A stretch of 9,835 bases of DNA, from positions 1 through 9,835 of the forward strand of contig MTNL01000169.1 in NCBI GenBank assembly GCA_002010365.1, written 5' to 3'. Position 1 is the first letter of the stretch; every line of letters begins with the position of its first letter. The notes under the pieces were generated by a model, which saw nothing but the letters and a program-made list of their open reading frames with translations, was not told the DNA's origin and did no database searches. The translations under genes were made by a program, and so were the position numbers. Shown here in pieces: positions 1-6,587 of the stretch. This DNA comes from Candidatus Acetothermia bacterium JdFR-50 (lineage in GTDB: Bacteria > Bipolaricaulota > Bipolaricaulia > Bipolaricaulales > Bipolaricaulaceae).

Positions 1-587
1 GCCTCCTCACACAGCCTCTGGGCGTGGGAGTAGTTTCCCTCCACCGCGAACACGGTGGCCCCGAAGGCGAGGAGCTGCGCGATCTTCGGCCGAGGGGTTC
101 GCTCGGGGACAAAGATGTAGGCGGGGATCCCGGAGGCGGCGCAGAAGCCGGCCACGGAGCTCGCGGTGTTCCCGGTGGAGGCGCAGGTGAGGGCCGCCCG
201 CCCCAAGTACCGGGCGGCGGCGATCACCACCGCCGTGGCCCGATCTTTGTAAGAACCAGTGGGGTTGAGGGAGTCGTCCTTGATCCACAGGGCGGAGAGC
301 CCGAGCTCCGCTGCCAGTTCCGGCCGCGCGTATAGCGGGGTCCAGCCGGCGCGGAGGTCCACGGCGTACTCGAAGCCCACGGGGAGCACCTCTTCATACC
401 GCCACAGGGAAAACCTTCTGGTCTGCGCGAAGCTCAAAGGAGAGAGCTTCCGGGCCAGGGCGCCGTAGTCGTAGAGTACCTCCAAAGTCCCCTTCACCGG
501 GCCGCAGCGGGGGCAAAAATAATCGTGCTCCCAGGGCTCGTACTCCCGTTTACAGCTCACACAGCGAAACGCTCGGGGCTCTCCCAT
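1..587 (-). CDS. thrC: Threonine synthase-like PLP enzyme, 3' part outside window
   Basis: This fold-type II pyridoxal-phosphate enzyme runs off the left edge, leaving its first 195 residues. I translated it from the ATG at 587. An N-terminal zinc ribbon is seen as C9-x2-C12 and C25-x2-C28. It is followed by GWTPLY (81-86), the PLP-lysine motif NPTGSYKDR (108-116, Schiff-base Lys114) and the phosphate/substrate loop STGNTASSVAG (137-147). This arrangement is that of threonine synthase, which converts O-phosphohomoserine to threonine in the cytosol. The start lies only 6 bp after the ygfK stop, with GGGAG and AAAGGGA ahead of the ATG, so it is probably co-transcribed and translationally coupled. 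Purine-degradation clusters of this kind often hold another fold-type II PLP enzyme, the 2,3-diaminopropionate ammonia-lyase YgeX. The zinc ribbon and motif wording favour the threonine synthase family, but a different substrate is possible. Family is secure, function less so. Confidence 0.85.
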   Translation of the reverse strand, partial: MGEPRAFRCVSCKREYEPWEHDYFCPRCGPVKGTLEVLYDYGALARKLSPLSFAQTRRFSLWRYEEVLPVGFEYAVDLRAGWTPLYARPELAAELGLSALWIKDDSLNPTGSYKDRATAVVIAAARYLGRAALTCASTGNTASSVAGFCAASGIPAYIFVPERTPRPKIAQLLAFGATVFAVEGNYSHAQRLCEE

Positions 588-593
588 TCCCTT

Positions 594-3500
594 TCAGCTC
601 CCTTCTCCGATTCCGGGTATGTAACGCAGGGATCTTAACGCGCCTTCGAGGATCACCGCCATCTCCGCCGCCGCCCGCAGGTCCACCTCGCCCACGACCT
701 CCCCGGCGGAACCGAGCTCCACCACGGAGAAATCGAACGCGATCCTTATCTTGGTGCTGCGTGCTGCGTGCCGCGTGCTGGGAGTTTTCGTGATGGACGA
801 TGGGTGATGGGTGATGGAGAGAACATAGCCGTCGGGGGTCTTTTCGAGGGTGTAAAGGAGGTCACCCTCCTTGCGGTGGATGGTCTCCCCGGCGATGTAG
901 AAGGCGTTCCCCTCCTCGGCGTGGATGTCCTCCAGGCGCAGGAACAGGCGCGGCTTCTCGAGGTAAGGCTTCCCGCGGTGCACGCAGAAGGTGGCGCAGT
1001 TACCGCATTCGTTGCAGAAGTCGTCGATGTGGAGTATCTGGCGGCGCTGTTCCACCCGGAAGGGCTCCCGCCGGATCACTTCCAGGGCCCCGTCCCTCAC
1101 GGAGATCACCGGGACCTCCCAAGATACGGGTTCGACAAAGTAGACCACGTTGGCGCGGTTGGGACACACCTCCACGCACTTATCACAGATGATCGAACAC
1201 AAAAGGCACCGCCGGGCCTCCTCGCGGGCGGCCTCGGGGGTGAGCTTGGGGACGATCACGTCGAAGGTCCGTCCGAGCCGAGGGCCCGGCAATGGCGAAA
1301 AGACCTTACGCGCCCGGGCGCGCTTCACCGCGGCCAGATCCTCAACCGAGGGTTCCGGCCGGGGGATCGGCGGCAGGGAGAAAGGGATCCTCAGGTCGGC
1401 GCAGATGGCCTCCGCGGCGCGCAGGCCGTGGGAGGCCGCGCCGATTATCGACTTGATCCCCGGGGCCACATCCCCTCCGGCGTAGACCCGGGGCACCGAG
1501 GTCCTCCCCTTTTCATCGGTGACGATGGCTCCGTCCCGAACCTCAACCGCGCTCCCCTGGAGGAAGGAAAGATCGGCCCGCTGGCCCGTAGCGAAGATCA
1601 CCGCGTCCACCGGCACCGTGAACCCGCTCCCCGGGATGGGCACGGGTTTCCGGCGGCCGTCGGGGCCGGGCTCCCCCAACCGGTTTCTCACCAACTCCAG
1701 GGCCATCACTCCCCCGTTTTCACGGATAACCCGCACAGGGCTCGTGAGTTCCTCGAGGAGAATTCCCTCTTTCAGGGCCTCCTCCAGCTCGTCCGGGGAG
1801 GCGGGCATCTCGGCCCTACTCCTGCGGTAATAGACCGTGACCTCTCCTCCCTCGCCCACGAGCCTGAGGGCCACCCGGGCCGCATCCATGGCGGTATCGC
1901 CCCCGCCGATCACCGCCACCCGCTTCCCCAGGGCTGGGCGCTCCCCCGCCCGCACGCGCCGCAGCAGCGAGAGTGCTGGATATATCCCCTCCCCCTCGGC
2001 TCCTTCCACCGGGGGAACCGCGTCCTCCTGGAGGCCCACGGCGATGAAGACGGCGTCGAAGCCCTCCTCCAGCAGCTCCTCAGGGGGGCCCTTTACCGCC
2101 GTGCCCGTGCGGATCTCCACCCCCAGGGACTTTATGAACTCAATGTCGGCCTCGACCACCTCGTCGGGAAGCCGGAAGGGGGGGATCAACCACACCGTGC
2201 CCCCCGGCCGCTCCCGGGCCTCGAATACCGTCACCCCCACCCCGTTCAACGCCAGGAAGTATGCCGCCGCAAGCCCCGCGGGGCCGCTCCCGATGACCGC
2301 CACCTTTCCCCGTGACGCGTTACACGTTACGCGTGACGGGCGATTTGGACGGGTGCCGAAGCGGAAGGCGGCACGCTTCAGGGCCCGGATCTCCACCGGG
2401 ACCTCGTAGTCGTTGCGGGTGCAGCGGGTGCGGCAGAGATGGGTGCACACGTGCCCGGTGATCCCCGGGAAGGGATTTCTCGACAGGATCACCTTCAGGG
2501 CCCTGTCGAAGTCACCTTTCCCGATCCACCAGCAGTACTCCGGGACGTCCTGGGCCACGGCGCACCGCGCCACGCACGGTGCCACGATGCAGTCGAAGAG
2601 TTCAAGTCCCGACTCCACCTTCGGGGAGCCGAACCGGAAGAACCGCCGCTTGTAGCGGGGGTCCTTGAGGGATTCCAGGGCCAGCTCCTCCAAGGCGGAG
2701 AGGCCGCCCCGGGCGAACTCCTCTAGGTCCCGCGCCTCGGCGGCCGCTATGGCCCGCTCGATTTCCTCGATGTACTGGCGGAACTTCCCGTACCCCCCGG
2801 GCTTGAGGAGGTCGGAGGTCACCGTCACCGGCAGGGCCCCGGTGCGCAGGACCTTGGCGACATTCAGGGCGTCGATTCCGCCCACGTAGGAGACATGGAG
2901 GTCCCCGTCGAACTCCCGGGCGAGCTTCCAGTAGAGGTTCACCGTGATGGGGAAAAGCGCCCGGCCGGACATGTACATCTCCTCCCCGGGCAGGACCCCC
3001 TTCCAGTTCTCCACCGCTAGGGTGTTGGTGAGTTTCACTCCGAAAACGAGCCCCAACTTCCCCGCCAGCTCTTTTAGGTTGCGGATGATCTTTACCGCGT
3101 CCTCCCACTGGAGGTCCTTCTCGAAGGATTCCCGCTTGAGCTTTATCCCGGCGAAGCCGAGGACGTCGTGGAGGATCCGGGAGACCTCTTCATATCCCAG
3201 GAGGGTGGGGTTGAGCTTCACGAAGGTGTGCAGCCCCCGCACCTCCATGAGGTAAGCGGCAATCCGCTCGATCTCGTCCGGGGGACAGCCGTGCATGGTG
3301 GAGAGGGTGACGGAGTTCACGATCCGTGAGGGGATCTCGATGTCGGCGAACTGGGGGAACTCCTCCTCCAGGATACCCCGGATCTCGGCGAGCTCTGCGG
3401 AGGCATCCCGGAGACGGTCCATGAACCCGACCATGGGCGGGCTGGTGATCCCCTCAAGATCGTAGCCTACCGACATGTTGAAGATGGTCTCGAAGGGGAT

Positions 3501-3926
3501 GTTCTCGAACCCCAGGACCCGCCTCAGGATGTGGACCAGGGACCAGGCCTTGATGTACTCCCAGGCCGATTGGTCCAGCTTCAGTTCCTGGGACCACTCC
3601 ACGTTGTAGCCCTCGTCCTCCATGTCGATGCAGGGGCGGGGGATCTCCAGTTCGTCCAGGATCTGGACCGTCTTGAGCTCGATGAACCGGGCGCCGGCGA
3701 TCCACGCGGCGACGATGTTCTGCGCCAGCTGGGTGTGGGGTCCGGCCGCCGGGCCCACCGGGGTTCCCATCCGCTTCCCCAGGAACTCGGTCCGGTAAGG
3801 GGCACCGGGCACGGGACGGAAGAAAAGGCTTCTCGGGACCTCGAAGATCGATCCACGCCCCTCCAGTTCCGCCAGGGCCCACCGGAGAAGGACCCCGAAG
3901 GGCTGCGGTCGCATCACGTCCGACAT
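594..3926 (-). CDS. ygfK: YgfK-type putative selenate reductase subunit / FMN-FAD-Fe-S oxidoreductase
   Basis: A 1110-residue multidomain flavoprotein, close to the roughly 1030 residues of E. coli YgfK. Residues 1-430 form a DHOD/dihydropyrimidine-dehydrogenase-like TIM barrel, with GPAAGPHTQLAQN (58-70) and STMHGCPPDEIERI (209-222). A GltD-like cysteine domain follows (C446, C451, C455, C465, C494, C498, C502). The FAD site is GSGPAGLAAA (546-555), the NAD(P) site GGGDTAMDAA (674-683), with ATGQ at 779-782 and the GGD motif at 817-819. The C-terminus has two Fe-S clusters (C907, C910, C914, C917, C921-P; C971, C974, C977, C981). YgfK is named for selenate reduction but sits in anaerobic xanthine/uric acid breakdown clusters, where a reductive purine step fed by NAD(P)H or ferredoxin is plausible. 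An upstream in-frame GTG at 3974 would add 16 residues and overlap ssnA. I chose the ATG at 3926 because AAGGGAGGG lies 4 bases before it and MSDVMRPQPF matches the family start. Heptamer arrays interrupt residues about 530-539 and 1037-1058. Confidence 0.93.
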   Translation of the reverse strand: MSDVMRPQPFGVLLRWALAELEGRGSIFEVPRSLFFRPVPGAPYRTEFLGKRMGTPVGPAAGPHTQLAQNIVAAWIAGARFIELKTVQILDELEIPRPCIDMEDEGYNVEWSQELKLDQSAWEYIKAWSLVHILRRVLGFENIPFETIFNMSVGYDLEGITSPPMVGFMDRLRDASAELAEIRGILEEEFPQFADIEIPSRIVNSVTLSTMHGCPPDEIERIAAYLMEVRGLHTFVKLNPTLLGYEEVSRILHDVLGFAGIKLKRESFEKDLQWEDAVKIIRNLKELAGKLGLVFGVKLTNTLAVENWKGVLPGEEMYMSGRALFPITVNLYWKLAREFDGDLHVSYVGGIDALNVAKVLRTGALPVTVTSDLLKPGGYGKFRQYIEEIERAIAAAEARDLEEFARGGLSALEELALESLKDPRYKRRFFRFGSPKVESGLELFDCIVAPCVARCAVAQDVPEYCWWIGKGDFDRALKVILSRNPFPGITGHVCTHLCRTRCTRNDYEVPVEIRALKRAAFRFGTRPNRPSRVTCNASRGKVAVIGSGPAGLAAAYFLALNGVGVTVFEARERPGGTVWLIPPFRLPDEVVEADIEFIKSLGVEIRTGTAVKGPPEELLEEGFDAVFIAVGLQEDAVPPVEGAEGEGIYPALSLLRRVRAGERPALGKRVAVIGGGDTAMDAARVALRLVGEGGEVTVYYRRSRAEMPASPDELEEALKEGILLEELTSPVRVIRENGGVMALELVRNRLGEPGPDGRRKPVPIPGSGFTVPVDAVIFATGQRADLSFLQGSAVEVRDGAIVTDEKGRTSVPRVYAGGDVAPGIKSIIGAASHGLRAAEAICADLRIPFSLPPIPRPEPSVEDLAAVKRARARKVFSPLPGPRLGRTFDVIVPKLTPEAAREEARRCLLCSIICDKCVEVCPNRANVVYFVEPVSWEVPVISVRDGALEVIRREPFRVEQRRQILHIDDFCNECGNCATFCVHRGKPYLEKPRLFLRLEDIHAEEGNAFYIAGETIHRKEGDLLYTLEKTPDGYVLSITHHPSSITKTPSTRHAARSTKIRIAFDFSVVELGSAGEVVGEVDLRAAAEMAVILEGALRSLRYIPGIGEGS
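754..781. repeat. Heptamer tandem array A (four 7-bp units) inside ygfK
   Basis: Four consecutive 7-bp units on the plus strand: GTGCTGC twice, then GTGCCGC, then GTGCTGG. It codes in frame on the minus strand for part of residues 1049-1058 of YgfK (around STRHAARST). That stretch is low in conserved motifs, lies after the last ferredoxin cluster and does not look like family sequence. Confidence 0.85.
790..817. repeat. Heptamer tandem array B (four 7-bp units) inside ygfK
   Basis: Four consecutive 7-bp units on the plus strand: GTGATGG, ACGATGG, GTGATGG, GTGATGG. The array is separated from array A by 8 bp (GAGTTTTC, 782-789), so the two may form one composite element of about 64 bp. In frame on the minus strand it encodes SITHHPSSIT (about residues 1037-1046 of YgfK), a low-complexity stretch in the C-terminal extension. 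Confidence 0.85.
2312..2339. repeat. Heptamer tandem array C (four 7-bp units) inside ygfK
   Basis: Four consecutive 7-bp units on the plus strand: GTGACGC, GTTACAC, GTTACGC, GTGACGG. On the minus strand it encodes about residues 530-539 (PSRVTCNASR). This is the linker between the cysteine-rich GltD-like domain and the FAD-binding GSGPAG motif, a place that should tolerate insertions. Its plan of four units, beginning GTG and ending GG, matches array A. Confidence 0.8.
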
Positions 3927-3930
3927 CTTT

Positions 3931-3939
3931 CCCTCCCTT
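3931..3939 (-). promoter_or_regulatory. Ribosome-binding site deciding the ygfK start
   Basis: On the minus strand AAGGGAGGG ends 4 bases before the ATG at 3926. This strong Shine-Dalgarno supports the shorter YgfK start over the in-frame GTG at 3974, which lies inside ssnA and has no comparable site. The resulting ssnA-ygfK gap is 32 bp. Confidence 0.75.
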
Positions 3940-3958
3940 GGCTCCCGGGGCGTCCCGC

Positions 3959-5281
3959 TCAGATCCTCTTCCACAGGGCCTCCGCGGCCTCCCGGGCCTT
4001 CGCCAGGGCCCCCTCTTCGTCCACCCGGGTGAGCTTCCCCCCGGAAAGGAGGACTTCCCCCGCCACCATCACCGTGTCCGGGGAAAGACCCTCCGAGATC
4101 CCCGCGAAGAGGAGGTGGGAGAGGAGATTACCCCCGTCCAAGGGAGTGGGGGGACGGTAGTCCCAGATCACCAGGTCCGCGGCGTACCCGGGGGCTAGCT
4201 TCCCGAACGGAATCTCGAAGGACCTCTCCGCCAGCTCGTAGTTGTGTCCCAGGATCCGCAGAAGCTCTGCATCGCTCAGGACCGTGGAGTCCCCGGCCAC
4301 GTGGTGCGCCAAAAGCCGCGCCACAAGCATCTCCCCCAGGATGTCGGCGCCGAAGCCGTCGGTCCCGATCCCCACTTTAATCCCCCGGGAGAGCATGGTC
4401 ACCACCTGGGCGGCGCCCACGGCGTTGTTCATGTTGGAGCGGGGGTTGTGGATCACACTGGCCGGCCGCTGGGAGAGGAGCTCCAGCTCCGCCCCGGAAA
4501 GCTGGATCCCGTGGATGAGCAGGGTCCCCTCCGTGAGGATCCCGAACTTGTCCAGGCGCTCCGCCGTGCGCATCCCGTACTTCTGAAGCGAATCGATGGG
4601 ATCTTCTTTCCCTTCGGCCAAGTGCGTGTGGAAGGCGAGGCCCAGGGGTTCGGCGGCGGATACACTCTTTTCTAGGGATTCATCCGAGAGGGTGAAGGAG
4701 GCGTGGAGGCCGAAGTGGGCAGCGGCGAGGCCTGACTCCGTATCCTCCTGGGCGAAGCGAACGTTCTCCGCGATCCCAAGGTCCCTTTCCGCCTCCCCCC
4801 CGCGGTCGGTGACCTCGTAACAGAGGTCGCACCGCATGCCAAGCTTCCCCACCACCGCACGCTTGATTTGGGAGAGGGAACCCTCTATGGCGGAAGGGGA
4901 GGCGTGATGGTCAAAGATCGCCGTTACCCCCCGCCGCAGGTGCCAGATCCCCCCCACCAGGGCCGAGATGTAGACGTCGTCGGATGTGAGGGCCCTGTCC
5001 AGCTTCCACCAGAGCCCCTCCAAGATCTCTCGGAAGCTCTTGGGCGTGAACCCCGAAAGGGGCATCCCTCGAGCCAACGTGGAGTAAAGGTGTCCATGGG
5101 CGCTCACCAGCCCCGGGGTGAGGAGTCTTCCCTCGGCATCGATGTACTCCGCCCCCGGAATCTCCGGTGCGGGGCCCTCCCCTACCCGCTCGATCCTCCC
5201 CCCCTCGGCGACGAGGTATCCCCGTTCGAGGAAGGTCCCGAAGGGATCAGCTAAGATCGCGTTCCCGATGATCTTTGCCAT
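3959..5281 (-). CDS. ssnA: SsnA-type amidohydrolase / aminohydrolase
   Basis: A 440-residue cytosolic metal-dependent hydrolase, nearly the same length as E. coli SsnA (about 440). The amidohydrolase layout is complete: a short N-terminal beta domain; the metal motif SAHGHLYS (60-67, H62 and H64); FHTHLAEG (217-224, H218/H220 and probable catalytic E223); LIHG with H257; SNMNNAVG (282-289); GTDGFG (306-311) with D308; and a C-terminal beta segment with GYAADLVIWD (365-374). The HxxE and TDG pattern is that of aminohydrolases that deaminate purines, pyrimidines or triazines, such as guanine deaminase and the chlorohydrolases. SsnA is a marker of selenium-dependent molybdenum hydroxylase and purine/uric acid clusters, and its exact substrate is not fixed. 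The ATG at 5281 has only a distant GAGGCGG upstream. The gene follows the transporter terminator by about 30 bp and precedes ygfK by 32 bp. Confidence 0.92.
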   Translation of the reverse strand: MAKIIGNAILADPFGTFLERGYLVAEGGRIERVGEGPAPEIPGAEYIDAEGRLLTPGLVSAHGHLYSTLARGMPLSGFTPKSFREILEGLWWKLDRALTSDDVYISALVGGIWHLRRGVTAIFDHHASPSAIEGSLSQIKRAVVGKLGMRCDLCYEVTDRGGEAERDLGIAENVRFAQEDTESGLAAAHFGLHASFTLSDESLEKSVSAAEPLGLAFHTHLAEGKEDPIDSLQKYGMRTAERLDKFGILTEGTLLIHGIQLSGAELELLSQRPASVIHNPRSNMNNAVGAAQVVTMLSRGIKVGIGTDGFGADILGEMLVARLLAHHVAGDSTVLSDAELLRILGHNYELAERSFEIPFGKLAPGYAADLVIWDYRPPTPLDGGNLLSHLLFAGISEGLSPDTVMVAGEVLLSGGKLTRVDEEGALAKAREAAEALWKRI

Positions 5282-5311
5282 AACCGTCCATCACCGCCTC
5301 GGATGTTGAAG

Positions 5312-5353
5312 AAAAAGGGGCCATCCCTCACCCCGTCAGCGAAGGATGGCCCC
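5312..5353 (-). terminator. Intrinsic terminator after the binding-protein gene
   Basis: Reading the minus strand, GGGGCCATCC (5353-5344) pairs perfectly with GGATGGCCCC (5326-5317) across a 17-base loop, and TTTTT (5316-5312) then C and TT follow directly. A GC-rich 10-bp stem plus a U-tract is a classic Rho-independent terminator. It starts 16 bp after the BMP gene's stop and ends about 30 bp before ssnA, so it divides the transporter genes from the catabolic genes. It may be leaky, or it may protect the 3' end of the abundant binding-protein message. The rest of the 88-bp gap (5282-5369) shows no clear promoter. Confidence 0.85.
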
Positions 5354-5369
5354 GGGAGTCCATGTGACC

Positions 5370-6521
5370 TTACTCCTCGGGCTCGCCGGGCCACGGCCCG
5401 ACCACACCCTCCACCGCCCACTGCATGGTGACCAAGGTCTCGTAGGAGGGCCAGGTGCCCTTGGGGATGCGGAGGACGCCCTTGCGGTCATACACCGGGC
5501 CCTGGAATGGGTCGAAGGTAATCCCCGGATCGCCGAACTGGGAGTGGCGGATCATCACGAGCTCGTAGACGGAGATCTTCCCGAAGATGGGATGATCGAC
5601 CACGTAGGCCTTGAGCTCGTCCTCCCAGGCGGGGTTGATGGCCACGCCGAAGTCGGCACCCAGCTCCACCGCGCCCTGCGGCAGAGTCCACCAGTAGTCC
5701 ACGTGGGCCAGGTTCTCGGTGGTGTAGAGGCCCTCATGCACCTTGACGAGGAAGTCCTCATAGATCTTCTCCCAGTGCACCAGCTGGCCCGAAACCACGT
5801 AGTCTGGGGCGAACTTGAGCATGGGGGAGTAGTGGGCGAAGGAGGGGAGGCCGTTCTCCGCCGCCACCTGGACCACGGTGGGGGAGTCCTCGGTGAAGGC
5901 GAAGACATCGCACCCTTCGGCGATCAAGGCCTCGGTGGCCTCCTTGGCCGCCGCCGGGTCGTACCAGGAATAGATCCACCGCACGTGAACCTCGGCGTCG
6001 GGGTTCACCTCGCGCACGCCCAGGGTGAAGGCGTTGATGTGGCGCTTGAGCTCGGGGATGGGATGGGCGGCCACGTAGCCCACCTTCCCGGTCTTGGTGA
6101 GGGCCCCGGCCATAAGGCCGTTCAGGTAGTAGACCTGGTAGAAGTCGGCCATGTAGGTGGCCATGTTGTTGTAGCGCTTGAACCCGGAGCAGTGGGCGAA
6201 GATGATGTCGGGATACCGCATGGCGGCCTCCAGGGTCCCGTCCATGAACCCAAAGCTGGTGGTGAAGATGACGTTACATCCCTGGGCTACCAGGCGGTCA
6301 ATGATGGCGCCTTCCTGGCCCTCGGGCACCGACTCCACATAGACCGTCTCCAGCCAGTCGAACTTTTCGTCCACGATCCGGCGGGCGAGGTCGTGGGCGT
6401 GGGTCCAGCCGTAGTCGCCGATGGGACCGACGTAGATGAACCCCGCCTTGATCTTCTCCGCGCCCAGCGCCACCAACCCCATAAGGAGCACGATCCCTAA
6501 CAACAACACCAGCTTGCGCAT
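5370..6521 (-). CDS. BMP-family ABC transporter substrate-binding protein
   Basis: A 383-residue extracytoplasmic receptor for the ABC system encoded just upstream. The N-terminus is a signal peptide: Arg2-Lys3, a hydrophobic run over about residues 4-20, and a probable signal peptidase I site near ALG/AEK. There is no lipobox cysteine, although Gram-positive members of the family are usually lipoproteins, so this looks like a soluble periplasmic protein. The mature protein opens with the family hallmark GFIYVGPIGDYGWTHAHD (27-44), followed by EGQEGAIIDRLVAQGCNVIF and KVGYVAAHPIPE, typical of Bmp/Med/PnrA proteins. Family members bind purine nucleosides or bases, and some bind riboflavin. Beside ssnA/ygfK, a purine or purine catabolite is the best guess. 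A strong AAGGAGG lies 10 bases ahead of the ATG. The gene is followed by an intrinsic terminator. Confidence 0.93.
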   Translation of the reverse strand: MRKLVLLLGIVLLMGLVALGAEKIKAGFIYVGPIGDYGWTHAHDLARRIVDEKFDWLETVYVESVPEGQEGAIIDRLVAQGCNVIFTTSFGFMDGTLEAAMRYPDIIFAHCSGFKRYNNMATYMADFYQVYYLNGLMAGALTKTGKVGYVAAHPIPELKRHINAFTLGVREVNPDAEVHVRWIYSWYDPAAAKEATEALIAEGCDVFAFTEDSPTVVQVAAENGLPSFAHYSPMLKFAPDYVVSGQLVHWEKIYEDFLVKVHEGLYTTENLAHVDYWWTLPQGAVELGADFGVAINPAWEDELKAYVVDHPIFGKISVYELVMIRHSQFGDPGITFDPFQGPVYDRKGVLRIPKGTWPSYETLVTMQWAVEGVVGPWPGEPEE

Positions 6522-6536
6522 CCTCTCACCCCCTCC
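6521..6536. repeat. 16-bp direct repeat, copy 1, carrying the BMP gene's ribosome-binding site
   Basis: The plus-strand sequence TCCTCTCACCCCCTCC occurs here and again, identically, at 6572-6587. In the transcript sense it reads GGAGGGGGTGAGAGGA. This copy supplies the GGAGG that serves the start codon at 6521. Confidence 0.85.
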
Positions 6537-6571
6537 TTGGGTTTGCCGATCCTTGCCAGGGTTTCGCTCTC

Positions 6572-6587
6572 TCCTCTCACCCCCTCC
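6572..6587. repeat. 16-bp direct repeat, copy 2, abutting the permease stop codon
   Basis: An exact second copy of TCCTCTCACCCCCTCC, 51 bp from the first. It begins directly after the TAG of the upstream permease (6588-6590) on the minus strand. It holds a Shine-Dalgarno-like GGAGG, but no start codon sits at the matching spacing, so it looks like a vestigial duplicate of the leader of the binding-protein gene. Confidence 0.8.

Noticed and set aside
754..817. CRISPR or minisatellite locus
   Set aside because: Units are only 7 bp with no spacers, each array has just four copies, and the region is translated in frame.
768..2315. Long plus-strand open frame (515 codons) opposite ygfK
   Set aside because: It is antisense to a protein with clear family motifs along its whole length. 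High GC makes stop codons rare in the shadow frame, and its translation is Gly/Pro/Arg/His-rich with no recognisable domain.
2312..2339. Array C as a palindrome, operator or hairpin
   Set aside because: Its two halves look alike by eye but are not reverse complements. The pattern is a tandem 7-bp periodicity, not an inverted repeat.
3927..3974. In-frame GTG at 3974 as an extended ygfK start
   Set aside because: It would overlap the end of ssnA and adds 16 residues of non-family sequence without a ribosome-binding site, whereas the ATG at 3926 has a strong one and matches the family N-terminus.
5346..6500. Plus-strand open frame (384 codons) opposite the receptor gene, and a similar one at 7280-8371 opposite the permeases
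   Set aside because: Both mirror well-supported minus-strand genes and give low-complexity translations rich in Gly, His, Val or Pro. They are codon-bias shadows.
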